Below, piece by piece: positions 8,524 to 16,792 of a stretch of DNA of 64,000 bases (position 1 is its first letter; every line of letters begins with the position of its first letter). The notes beneath the pieces were generated by a model. It was not told where the DNA came from. It did no database searches and was given only the letters and a program-made list of their open reading frames with translations. Source of the DNA: Pontibacter sp. Tf4 (GTDB lineage: Bacteria > Bacteroidota > Bacteroidia > Cytophagales > Hymenobacteraceae); assembly GCF_014212495.1 (NCBI RefSeq), contig NZ_JACKZC010000002.1:310001-374000 (forward strand), in the 5' to 3' direction. The translations under genes and the position numbers were made by a program.

Positions 8524-9645
8524 TTACTTCAGTATTTCAGCCAGTTTATCTTCCAGCTCTTTGCCACGCAGGTTTTTCGCGATAATGCGGCCTTCTTTAT
8601 CCAGCAGTATAGTTTGCGGGATGGCTGTGATGTTGTATATGCTGGCAGCTGCACTCTCCCATCCTTTCAGGTCTGATACATGTGGCCAGGTCAGTTTATC
8701 ATCCGCAATTGCTTTCAGCCACTTTTCACGGTTCTGGTCCAGCGATACACCGAATATTTCGAAGCCTTTGTCTTTGTATTCGTTGTACATGCGCACCACA
8801 TTCGGGTTCTCTTTGCGGCACGGTCCGCACCAGCTTGCCCAGAAATCAATCAGCACATATTTACCCCGCAGGTCAGATAAGGAAGCTGTTCCGCCATCCG
8901 GAGTTGGTAATGTAATTTCTGGTGCTACCTGGCCTACAGTTGTGCTGCGCATTCCTTTCAGGCGCTCCTCCAGTTCTTTGGTATACTTCGAGTTTGGAAG
9001 GTTCTTGCTCAACATCGTCGACATGCTGTCGGCAAAAGCAAAATCGGTGGCCGGGTCAATAAGGGTAAGTGTTCCGAAAGCAGATACCACAGAGGCCGGA
9101 TGCTTGGCCAGGAAATCTTTTAAGTTCTGCTGCAACGCGTTATATTCTGCTCTGATTGCTTCGGCTTCTTCTGTCTTACCTTCCTCCGTAGCCTGAACAA
9201 AGCGCTGTTCCAGTCCCATTTTCTTCATTTGGGTCTCGTTCACCAGTTTGTTCAGTTCCTGGAACAGTTTGGAGTCTTCCGATCCTTCGATCCTGGAAGT
9301 ACCGTTCAGGTCTTTTGCATCGGCTTCCAGTTTTATGTTGGCCGCTTTGTCCAGCACCAGGATCACGCCATCGCGCTGGTCAAGTGTTACACGGTACAGA
9401 GAGGGTTCTGCTACCTCGCCTTCAAAATTAAAGGTACCGTTGTCGGCTATAGTTGCTGTGTCGCGGGGCACAAACTGCTGCGCTTCCAGCTCAAACAGGT
9501 AGATATCACTGCCTGATGTAGCATTGTTCAGTTTACCCTGTATAGTGTAGCCATTCTCGCCGTTTGTAGCAGACTTATTGCCCTGGCAACCCGCCAGTAA
9601 AACAACCGCAGACGCTACAACCAGGTAATTCTTATAGTTCTTCAT
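8524..9645 (-). CDS. TlpA-family thiol-disulfide oxidoreductase lipoprotein with DUF4369-like N-terminus
   Basis: A 373-residue lipoprotein: signal peptide with lipobox LLAGC (Cys20), a beta-rich DUF4369-like domain (about residues 32-125), a helical linker (130-230) and a thioredoxin fold (about 236-373) with active site WCGPC at 272-276 and cis-Pro in AIPQTI. The protein should reduce disulfides in the periplasm or at the outer membrane, perhaps in cytochrome c maturation or oxidative stress; a partner is not evident nearby. This domain pair is common in Bacteroidetes. Confidence 0.92.
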   Translation of the reverse strand: MKNYKNYLVVASAVVLLAGCQGNKSATNGENGYTIQGKLNNATSGSDIYLFELEAQQFVPRDTATIADNGTFNFEGEVAEPSLYRVTLDQRDGVILVLDKAANIKLEADAKDLNGTSRIEGSEDSKLFQELNKLVNETQMKKMGLEQRFVQATEEGKTEEAEAIRAEYNALQQNLKDFLAKHPASVVSAFGTLTLIDPATDFAFADSMSTMLSKNLPNSKYTKELEERLKGMRSTTVGQVAPEITLPTPDGGTASLSDLRGKYVLIDFWASWCGPCRKENPNVVRMYNEYKDKGFEIFGVSLDQNREKWLKAIADDKLTWPHVSDLKGWESAAASIYNITAIPQTILLDKEGRIIAKNLRGKELEDKLAEILK

Positions 9646-9746
9646 ATCTCTTATTTCGACTCTTTGACAAAAGACTATTTGACATAAGCCTTTAAAACTA
9701 TAGCTCTTTTGTCTCTTTTATCATAAAAATCATTTGTCTAAAAATA

Positions 9747-11204
9747 CTATGCGTTCAACCGCTCTACGAGCAATTTGTTTGCTACTTTAGGGTCGGCTTT
9801 GCCTTTGGTTTTCTTCATTACTTCGCCCATAAACATACCCACCAGGCTTTGCTTACCGGCTTTGTATTCGGCCACTTTCTGCGGATTACCAGCTACCACT
9901 TCTGCTATAATTGCTTCCAGTGCGCCGGCATCCGAATCCTGCAACAGGTTTTGCTCTTCGGCTACCTGGTGTGCCGGTGTGCCCGGGTTCTCGAGCATGT
10001 AAGGGAAGATCTTTTTAGAAGCTACCGAGTGGCTCACTTTGTTCTCATCAACCAGGGCAATCAGTTCGGCAATACTATGCGGCTGCAGCGGAAAATCCTT
10101 CATGTGCAGCTGCAGTTCGTTCAGGTACGATTTAACCGGACCCATCACCCAGTTAGAGGCTGCCTTATAGTTGGTGGTATACTTGCAAAGTTCTGCAAAG
10201 TATAAAGCCACTTCCTTCGCATCAGTCAGTACGTTGGCATCGTATTCCGGCAGGCCATACTCTTCAGTAAAGCGCTTGTATAGTTCCTGCGGCAGGCTTG
10301 GCATGGTTTCCTTAATACGCTCCAGCCACTCCTGCTCAATAACTAATGGCGGGAGATCTGGCTCCGGGAAGTAACGGTAATCGTTCAGGGTTTCCTTTGA
10401 ACGCATGGCCGTAGTTGTGCCAGTATTCGCGTCGAAGTTTCTGGTTTCACCATCTACGGTACCGCCATTTTCCAGCACCATTATCTGACGTTCGATCTCG
10501 TGCTCAATAGCGCGCTGCACGTTACGGAAGGAGTTCATGTTCTTTACCTCCACCTTCGTACCCCACAACGGAGAATCTTTCAGCATTACTGAAATGTTGG
10601 CATCGCAACGCAGCGAGCCTTCTTCCATGTTACCATCGCAAATGTCCAGGTACTTCACCAGGCGTTTGATTTCAGTCAGGTAGTTGTAAGCTTCTACAGA
10701 ATCACGGATATCCGGCTCCGACACGATCTCGATCAGCGGAACACCGGCACGGTTAAAGTCAACCAGCGTTTCGGTCTCACCTGCCAAGTGCATCGACTTA
10801 CCGGCATCTTCCTCCATGTGAATACGGGTAATACCGATCTGCTTGTCGTTGCCTTCGGCGTCCTTCACGATAACATGACCAGCCGTACAAACAGGCGTTT
10901 TATCCTGTGTGATCTGGTAGCCCTTCGGAAGATCGGGATAGAAGTAGTTTTTACGGGCGTAGATGTTGTAGCGCGTAATGTTACAGTTGGTAGCCAGCCC
11001 CATCTTCACGGCCATCTCAACCACTGTTTTATTGATGCGCGGCAATGTACCCGGGTGACCAAGCGTGATGGCACTCAGGTTAGTGTTTGGCAGCATACCG
11101 TACTCCGTAGAGTCAGAACTATAAGCCTTACTCTCTGTCAGCAACTGCGCGTGCACTTCCAAGCCGATGATCGCCTGGTATTTATTTCTGATTGATTCTT
11201 CCAT
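9747..11204 (-). CDS. gatB: Asp/Glu-tRNA amidotransferase subunit B
   Basis: GatB is the kinase/tRNA-binding subunit of GatCAB, which converts Glu-tRNA(Gln) and Asp-tRNA(Asn) to the amidated forms. The 485-residue sequence has GLEVHAQLLTESKAYS at the N-terminus, ALGHPGTLP-like ITLGHPGTLPRIN, FYPDLPKGYQI, the conserved RIHMEEDAGKS and DFNRAGVPLIEIVSEPD, SLRCDANISV, and a C-terminal YqeY-like tail. gatA and gatC are not nearby. It lies 67 bp downstream of alaS on the same strand. Confidence 0.97.
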   Translation of the reverse strand: MEESIRNKYQAIIGLEVHAQLLTESKAYSSDSTEYGMLPNTNLSAITLGHPGTLPRINKTVVEMAVKMGLATNCNITRYNIYARKNYFYPDLPKGYQITQDKTPVCTAGHVIVKDAEGNDKQIGITRIHMEEDAGKSMHLAGETETLVDFNRAGVPLIEIVSEPDIRDSVEAYNYLTEIKRLVKYLDICDGNMEEGSLRCDANISVMLKDSPLWGTKVEVKNMNSFRNVQRAIEHEIERQIMVLENGGTVDGETRNFDANTGTTTAMRSKETLNDYRYFPEPDLPPLVIEQEWLERIKETMPSLPQELYKRFTEEYGLPEYDANVLTDAKEVALYFAELCKYTTNYKAASNWVMGPVKSYLNELQLHMKDFPLQPHSIAELIALVDENKVSHSVASKKIFPYMLENPGTPAHQVAEEQNLLQDSDAGALEAIIAEVVAGNPQKVAEYKAGKQSLVGMFMGEVMKKTKGKADPKVANKLLVERLNA

Positions 11205-11224
11205 TTTTATAATGATTAATGGAT

Positions 11225-11263
11225 AATGAGTAATGACTAATTATAGTTAAGCCATTACTCATT
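11225..11263. repeat. Inverted repeat of ATGAGTAATG type between alaS and gatB
   Basis: AATGAGTAATG (11225-11235) is perfectly complementary to CATTACTCATT (11253-11263). The 3' side continues with further CATTACT repeats. It forms most of the gatB leader; no T-tract follows, so it is not a clear terminator. Confidence 0.6.
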
Positions 11264-11271
11264 ACTCATTA

Positions 11272-13908
11272 CTAATTATTCATTAAAGATTTTACAAGTT
11301 CTACTGCTTTGCCTGGCACAGCCTGTAAGCCTGAGGCATCTTTACCACCGGCAGTTGCATAGAACGGCTGGCCGCCGCCACCGCCTTTGATTTCTTTGGC
11401 AAGTTCGCGTACCATCTGACTGGCATTCAGGTTCTTTTCTGTAACTAGGTTATCAGAAAGCATCACCGCGATCTGTGGTTTGCCGTCTATTTCAGCAGCT
11501 AGTACCAGTATAAGGTTGTCTACAACCTGGCGCATATCAAATGCCAGCTTTTTTAGGTGGTCGGCGTTACTTACTTCTACTTGTTCGGCTACCAGGCTTA
11601 CGCCGTTTAGTTGCTGTGCTTTCTGAGCCAAGGTATCTTTCAGGCCGCTTAATTGCTTCAGTTCGAATTGCTCCAGTTGCTTCTGCAGCGCTTTGTTGTC
11701 GTCCTGTAGTTTCTGCACCGCACCCGATACATTACTTTGCGTATTCAGCACTTCACGTACGGCATGTAACTCATCTAACTGGGCCTGTACAAAGTCTTCA
11801 GCAATTTTAGCTGTTACGGCTTCAATACGACGCACACCGGCTGCTACCGAGCTTTCAGATACGATCTTAAAATAACCGATCTCGCCGGTATTGTACACGT
11901 GTGTACCACCGCAAAGCTCTACCGAATGTTCACGGTCGAAAGCGATCACACGTACAAACTCGCCATACTTCTCACCGAACAGGGCGGTTGCTCCCATTTC
12001 CTTAGCTTCGGCGATTGGCACGTTACGCTGCTCTTCCAATGGTATACTCTGGCGCACGCGCTCGTTCACGATGTGCTCTATCTCTCTTAACTCAGCATCT
12101 TCTACTTTAGAGAAATGCGAGAAGTCGAAACGCAGTACTTTTTCATTTACCAGTGAGCCTTTCTGCTGCACATGCTCACCTAAAACTTTACGTAAAGCGG
12201 CATGCAGTAAGTGTGTAGCAGAGTGGTTCTTACGAATATAGTTACGGCGCTCAAAATCGATCTCGCTACGGAAAGCTGCTTCGATGTTTTGCGGCAACTT
12301 AGAAGTTATATGAAGTATAAGATCGTTCTCTTTTTTGGTGTCCAGTACTTCAATTTGCTCCGAATCAGAAACCAGATATCCGGTATCGCCCACTTGTCCA
12401 CCACTCTCCGCATAGAAAGGAGTTCTGTCGAGCACGATGTGATATTCGCTCTTGTTCTTGGTCTTTACCTGGCGGTAACGCACGATGTGTGAGTCCGAAA
12501 CATTGCAGTCGTAACCCACAAACTCGGTCGTTACGTCCGGCTGAACTATAACCCAGTCGCTTTGCTCCGAAGCTGATGCGTTACGCGAACGGTTCTTCTG
12601 CTGCTCCATCTCCACGCCAAAACCAGCTTCGTCCACTGTCAAACCTTTTTCACGGGCAATCAGTGCGGTCAGGTCCAGTGGGAAACCGAAGGTATCGTAT
12701 AGTTCGAAGGCAGTTTTGCCGTCGATGGTATTATCGTTCTCTTTGAATTTAGACTCCAGCGCATCCAGTCTTTTCAGACCATTCTCTAATGTTCTTAAGA
12801 AAGCATTTTCTTCTTCTTCGATCACGCGTTGCACAAAGCTCAGCTGCTGCTTTAGTTCCGGGAAAACAGATTCCAGCTGGTCGGCTAGCACGGCTGCCAG
12901 TTTGTACAGGAACGGTTTTTTGAAATCAAGGAAAGTGAAACCATAACGCACTGCACGACGCAGGATACGACGGATTACATAACCAGCCTTGTTGTTAGAA
13001 GGAAGCTGTCCGTCGGCTATAGTAAAGGCAATAGCACGGATGTGATCAGAAATTACACGGATGGCAATATCTGTCTTCTCATTTTCGCCATAAACTACAC
13101 CGGCTTCTTTGGCCACAAACTGGATCAGCGGCTGGAAAACATCGGTATCATAGTTGGAACGCTTGCCCTGGATAGCCATGCACAAACGCTCGAAGCCCAT
13201 GCCGGTATCTACGTGCTGTGCAGGCAGTTTTACCAGCGAGCCATCGGCCAGGCGGTTAAACTCCATGAATACGTTGTTCCAGATTTCAACTACCTGCGGG
13301 TGATCGGCATTCACAAGAGTTTTGCCATCCACCTGCGCACGCTCTTCATCGGTACGTAAGTCCACGTGTATCTCAGAGCAAGGACCGCACGGACCGGTAT
13401 CGCCCATCTCCCAGAAGTTGTCCTTTTTGTTACCCATCAGGATACGGTCTTCTGCGATCATGGTCTTCCAGATGTCGTAGGCATCCTGGTCCATAGGCAG
13501 ATTCTCAGATGCATCACCCTGGAAAACGGAAACGTACAGCCTGTCTTTTGGCAATTTGTAAACTTCGGTAAGCAGTTCCCACGACCATTCCAGCGCTTCT
13601 TTTTTAAAGTAATCGCCAAACGACCAGTTGCCGAGCATTTCGAACATGGTGTGGTGGTAGGTGTCGTATCCTACCTCTTCCAGGTCGTTGTGTTTACCGC
13701 TCACGCGAAGGCATTTCTGGGTGTCGGCGATGCGCTTATAAGGCGCAGGCTTGTTGCCCAAAAAGTAGTCTTTAAAGGGAGCCATGCCCGAGTTAATAAA
13801 CATCAGGGTTGGGTCATCTTTAACCACGATCGGAGCCGAAGGCACGATCTGGTGCTGCTTGGAAGCGAAGAAATCCAGGAACTTTTGTCTTATCTCAGCT
13901 GAGTTCAT
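11272..13908 (-). CDS. alaS: Alanyl-tRNA synthetase
   Basis: An 878-residue class II synthetase. Visible landmarks are the N-terminal MNSAEIRQKFLDFFASKQH, motif 1-like region FINSGMAPFKDYFLG, GDTGPCGPCSEIH, the tRNA-recognition GYVIRRILRRAVRYG, the editing-domain zinc site HSATHLLH with CGGTHV, and a C-terminal DHHA1-type domain with the glycine run GGGGGQP. It charges tRNA(Ala) and edits mischarged Ser/Gly. Full length is normal. It faces a divergent MerR gene across a 200-bp spacer. Confidence 0.98.
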   Translation of the reverse strand: MNSAEIRQKFLDFFASKQHQIVPSAPIVVKDDPTLMFINSGMAPFKDYFLGNKPAPYKRIADTQKCLRVSGKHNDLEEVGYDTYHHTMFEMLGNWSFGDYFKKEALEWSWELLTEVYKLPKDRLYVSVFQGDASENLPMDQDAYDIWKTMIAEDRILMGNKKDNFWEMGDTGPCGPCSEIHVDLRTDEERAQVDGKTLVNADHPQVVEIWNNVFMEFNRLADGSLVKLPAQHVDTGMGFERLCMAIQGKRSNYDTDVFQPLIQFVAKEAGVVYGENEKTDIAIRVISDHIRAIAFTIADGQLPSNNKAGYVIRRILRRAVRYGFTFLDFKKPFLYKLAAVLADQLESVFPELKQQLSFVQRVIEEEENAFLRTLENGLKRLDALESKFKENDNTIDGKTAFELYDTFGFPLDLTALIAREKGLTVDEAGFGVEMEQQKNRSRNASASEQSDWVIVQPDVTTEFVGYDCNVSDSHIVRYRQVKTKNKSEYHIVLDRTPFYAESGGQVGDTGYLVSDSEQIEVLDTKKENDLILHITSKLPQNIEAAFRSEIDFERRNYIRKNHSATHLLHAALRKVLGEHVQQKGSLVNEKVLRFDFSHFSKVEDAELREIEHIVNERVRQSIPLEEQRNVPIAEAKEMGATALFGEKYGEFVRVIAFDREHSVELCGGTHVYNTGEIGYFKIVSESSVAAGVRRIEAVTAKIAEDFVQAQLDELHAVREVLNTQSNVSGAVQKLQDDNKALQKQLEQFELKQLSGLKDTLAQKAQQLNGVSLVAEQVEVSNADHLKKLAFDMRQVVDNLILVLAAEIDGKPQIAVMLSDNLVTEKNLNASQMVRELAKEIKGGGGGQPFYATAGGKDASGLQAVPGKAVELVKSLMNN

Positions 13909-14110
13909 CTATGATTATTAAGCCTTTAGATACTATCTGCTATACTTGTTGTTTAAGAACAAAAAATATAGAATTTTTGCCTTTCAGAAGCACGAGCAAT
14001 TTTCGCGTTCCGGTGAGCCAATTACTAGCAAAAGTAGCATATTTTAGCTGTAAACGGTAACATCCGGAGTAAAATTAACTGTGCCCAAACTATAGTTTAG
14101 CCGTAGCCTT

Positions 14111-14458
14111 ATGCCTTATAAAGAAAAAGAAATAGAGAAACAGTACTACACCATTGGCGAAGTAGCCGCTATGTTTGATGTTGCCCCTTCGCTGATCCGT
14201 TTCTGGGAGACAGAATTTGAGCAGCTTCGCCCTAAAAAGAACAAGAAAGGCAACCGCCAGTTTGCCCAGAAAGACATTGAAACGCTTCGTACCGTTTACC
14301 ACCTGGTAAAAGAGCGCGGCTATACCATACAAGGTGCTAAAGATGTACTGAAAAACAAGCCCGTGCAGACCAAGGACAAGATGGAAATCATAGACTCGCT
14401 GGAGAAAGTTCGTGAGTTTCTGGTAGGCATTAAAAGTCAATTGAACACCAAAGCGTAG
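14111..14458 (+). CDS. MerR-family transcriptional regulator
   Basis: A 115-residue DNA-binding protein. Residues 12-50 form the MerR winged helix-turn-helix (YYTIGEVAAMFDVAPSLIRFWE, then EQLRPKKNKKGNRQF), followed by a short helical region. No effector domain or Cys cluster is present, as in the small Bacteroidetes MerR regulators. The target is unknown. It is 22 bp upstream of dprA and probably shares a transcript. An AACTATAGTT palindrome lies at 14089-14098 just before the start and could be read as an operator, but the motif is everywhere in this window. Confidence 0.88.
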   Translation: MPYKEKEIEKQYYTIGEVAAMFDVAPSLIRFWETEFEQLRPKKNKKGNRQFAQKDIETLRTVYHLVKERGYTIQGAKDVLKNKPVQTKDKMEIIDSLEKVREFLVGIKSQLNTKA

Positions 14459-14480
14459 TTGCTGCGTAATCTCTCTAACT

Positions 14481-15602
14481 ATGGGAGATAACCAGAACCT
14501 CTACGAAGTTGCCATTACCCAGATTCCCGGTATCGGGCCACAGCTGACACGCCAACTGGTAAGTTACTGTGGCTCTCCGCATGGGGTGTTTCATGCACCT
14601 CCCGGGAAGCTGCAGAAAATTCCGGGTGTAGGTCCGGTGGCTTATAAAAATCTTACACAAGGTGCAAAACAGGCCTTGCTGCAGGCCGAAGAACTGCTTA
14701 AGAAAGCGGAAGAGCACGACGTGCATTTACTGTTCTATACTTCTCCCCAATACCCCGACCGGCTGAAACAAATTGCCGATGCTCCTACCCTTTTATACTT
14801 CCGGGGCAATGGCAACCTCAACCAGCGGCGCATTATTTCTATAGTTGGCACGCGGCAGGTCAGCAACTATGGGCAGGCCGTTACAGAGAAGATTGTAGCT
14901 GATCTGGCTCCGTATAATGTGCTTGTAGTTAGCGGACTGGCGTATGGGGTTGATATTATTGCACACAGGGCAGCATTGCAGGCAGGTTTGTCAACTATAG
15001 GCGTAATGGCCAGCGGCCCCGAAATAGTTTACCCGGCCGTGCACCGTAAATATGCTGAGCGCATGCTGACCCAGGGCGGCTTACTGACAGAGAACATCTT
15101 CGGCACCAAACCCGATGCCCCACGTTTCCCTGCACGAAACCGCATTATTGCCGGCATGAGCGACTGTACTATAGTTGTGGAAGCTACTATAAAAAGCGGC
15201 ACACTCATCACTGCTGACCTGGCACATGGCTACGACAAAGAAGTAATGGCCGTACCCGGTAATGTGACATCCTCGGTCTCAGAGGGGCCAAATCATCTCA
15301 TCAAAAACCATAAAGCCGCTATTTATACCTCGGTGCAGGATCTGGTGGAACTGTTGAACTGGGATTTAGAAGATGAAGCTGCGGCAAAGAAGCAAAAGTC
15401 ACTCACTTTCTCCCCTGACGATTATTCACAAGAAGAACTGAAGGTGCTGAACCTGCTGGTACAAACCCAGGACGAACACATGGATAACATCAGCTGGAAA
15501 ACCCAAATACCGGTGAGTTTGCTGGCATCGGTGCTGTTGACGCTGGAGTTTAAAGGCATGGTGAAAGCTATGCCGGGCAAGCGATTTGGATTGATTCGGT
15601 GA
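14481..15602 (+). CDS. dprA: DNA-processing protein DprA
   Basis: DprA loads RecA on incoming single-stranded DNA during natural transformation. The 373-residue protein has an N-terminal helix-hairpin-helix (ITQIPGIGPQLTRQLV, IPGVGPVAYKNL), the Rossmann core (about 75-285) with SIVGTRQVSNYGQ, VSGLAYGVDIIAHRAAL, FPARNRIIAGMSD and KSGTLITADLA, and a C-terminal winged-helix region (about 310-373). The start ATG is in TAACTATG. No other competence gene is in the window. Confidence 0.95.
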   Translation: MGDNQNLYEVAITQIPGIGPQLTRQLVSYCGSPHGVFHAPPGKLQKIPGVGPVAYKNLTQGAKQALLQAEELLKKAEEHDVHLLFYTSPQYPDRLKQIADAPTLLYFRGNGNLNQRRIISIVGTRQVSNYGQAVTEKIVADLAPYNVLVVSGLAYGVDIIAHRAALQAGLSTIGVMASGPEIVYPAVHRKYAERMLTQGGLLTENIFGTKPDAPRFPARNRIIAGMSDCTIVVEATIKSGTLITADLAHGYDKEVMAVPGNVTSSVSEGPNHLIKNHKAAIYTSVQDLVELLNWDLEDEAAAKKQKSLTFSPDDYSQEELKVLNLLVQTQDEHMDNISWKTQIPVSLLASVLLTLEFKGMVKAMPGKRFGLIR

Positions 15603-15638
15603 TTGGTTATTAGTTGTTGGCAGATAAAATTATTGCTG

Positions 15639-15830
15639 TTTCGGACATCTGTGTCCGAAACCTCTCTGCTGCGGACGTCCGCGTCCGCGTAAACTATAAC
15701 CGAGAACAAGGCTGCCCCTGGAACAGTGCTTCCGGACCTGGATGTCCGAAAAGCAAATTTGTGAATAGTATCTGAAGTATGAATTAAAGCGGCCAGAGTC
15801 CGCAAGTAACTCACACTCGCGGGACGCGAG
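15639..15830. repeat. Cluster of four small GC-rich hairpins downstream of dprA
   Basis: Within the 306-bp spacer 15603-15908 four inverted repeats occur: TTTCGGACA/TGTCCGAAA (15639-15660), GCGGACG/CGTCCGC (15671-15688), a looser TTCCGGAC/GTCCGAA (about 15730-15750), and CTCGCG/CGCGAG (15816-15830). The first three share a GGAC/GTCC core, so they look like copies of one unit. No gene is seen in this spacer. Confidence 0.6.
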
Positions 15831-15908
15831 CGAGGGCAAGGTTAGCAAAGCTTTTAGAAATACTTTCAAAACTCTTAACTTTCAACTCTAAACTTTTAAC
15901 TAATCTAA

Positions 15909-16724
15909 ATGCTGCTTTTCAACGGCCAGTTTATTCCGGAACAGAAACTACAGCTACCACTTACCAACCGGGCTTTCCAGTTTAATGATGGCTTTTTTGA
16001 GACGGCTATAGTTGCAAATGGAAAGTTACGTTTCTGGGATGACCATGTGGCAAGAATGCAGGCGGCCGCTAAAGTTCTAAAGCTGGAGTTACCCCCAACT
16101 ATAATTTCGGGAGAGTTGGAAGAACAACTATTGCATCTGGCTGGACAGAGTAACGCTACAAACTATGGCCGGATCAAACTTAAACTATGGCGCAGCGGTA
16201 CAGGGCTTTACACGCCCGAAACAAACCAGACCGACTGGCTGGCAACTATAGTCCAGACTACTGCCAGTCTAACTGCTCCCTTACAAATCGGTATTTGCCA
16301 AACTATAACTACCAACTATAGCCCTTTCTCCTTTTTTAAAGGACCGAACGCGCTGCTCTATGTGATGGCAGGTATCGAGAAAAAAGAGAAAGGCTTTGAC
16401 GATATGCTCCTGCTTAATCGTCAGCAACAAGTTTCAGAGTTAATCTCGTCCAACATTTTCTGGCTTAAGAATGATGTGCTCTTTACACCGGCTATAGATA
16501 CTGGCTGCGTGCAGGGCATCTTAAGGCAAAATGTAATGAAGTGGACAAATCAGGTAGGTATTAAAACGAAAGAAGTTTATTTTGATGTAGCCAGTTTACT
16601 GAAAGCTGATTCTGTTTTTAGCTGTAATGTAACCGGCATCAGAACTATAGCCAGTATCAACGGCACAGCTGTAAACTCAGATAAAGATTTTGTGCAAGGA
16701 CTACGCCTGGATTTAGTTATTTAG
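15909..16724 (+). CDS. pabC: Class IV aminotransferase-fold PLP enzyme, probable aminodeoxychorismate lyase
   Basis: A 271-residue fold-type IV PLP protein: N-terminal LFNGQFIPEQ, NRAFQFNDGFFETAIV, the candidate Schiff-base Lys in FFKGPNALLYVMAG, and the cofactor-binding segments ELISSNIFWL and TGCVQGILRQNVM. The family includes PabC (makes p-aminobenzoate from aminodeoxychorismate) and branched-chain or D-amino acid aminotransferases. A PabB homologue is present at 56.3 kb, which favours PabC, so the symbol is tentative. The leader carries the AACTCTTAACTTTCAACTCT repeat also found before thyA. Six or more CTATAG motifs lie inside or near the gene. Confidence 0.75.
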   Translation: MLLFNGQFIPEQKLQLPLTNRAFQFNDGFFETAIVANGKLRFWDDHVARMQAAAKVLKLELPPTIISGELEEQLLHLAGQSNATNYGRIKLKLWRSGTGLYTPETNQTDWLATIVQTTASLTAPLQIGICQTITTNYSPFSFFKGPNALLYVMAGIEKKEKGFDDMLLLNRQQQVSELISSNIFWLKNDVLFTPAIDTGCVQGILRQNVMKWTNQVGIKTKEVYFDVASLLKADSVFSCNVTGIRTIASINGTAVNSDKDFVQGLRLDLVI

Positions 16725-16732
16725 AATTAACC

Positions 16733-16780
16733 ATAAAATCAGAAGGCCCGGAGAATATATGCCGGGCCTTCTGATTTTAT
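16733..16780. terminator. Long bidirectional terminator
   Basis: A perfect 19-bp stem: ATAAAATCAGAAGGCCCGG paired with CCGGGCCTTCTGATTTTAT around a 10-nt loop. It sits between the convergent pabC-like and SusC-like genes and has a T-rich 3' arm in both directions. Confidence 0.9.
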
Positions 16781-16792
16781 AGCTGTTACAAC

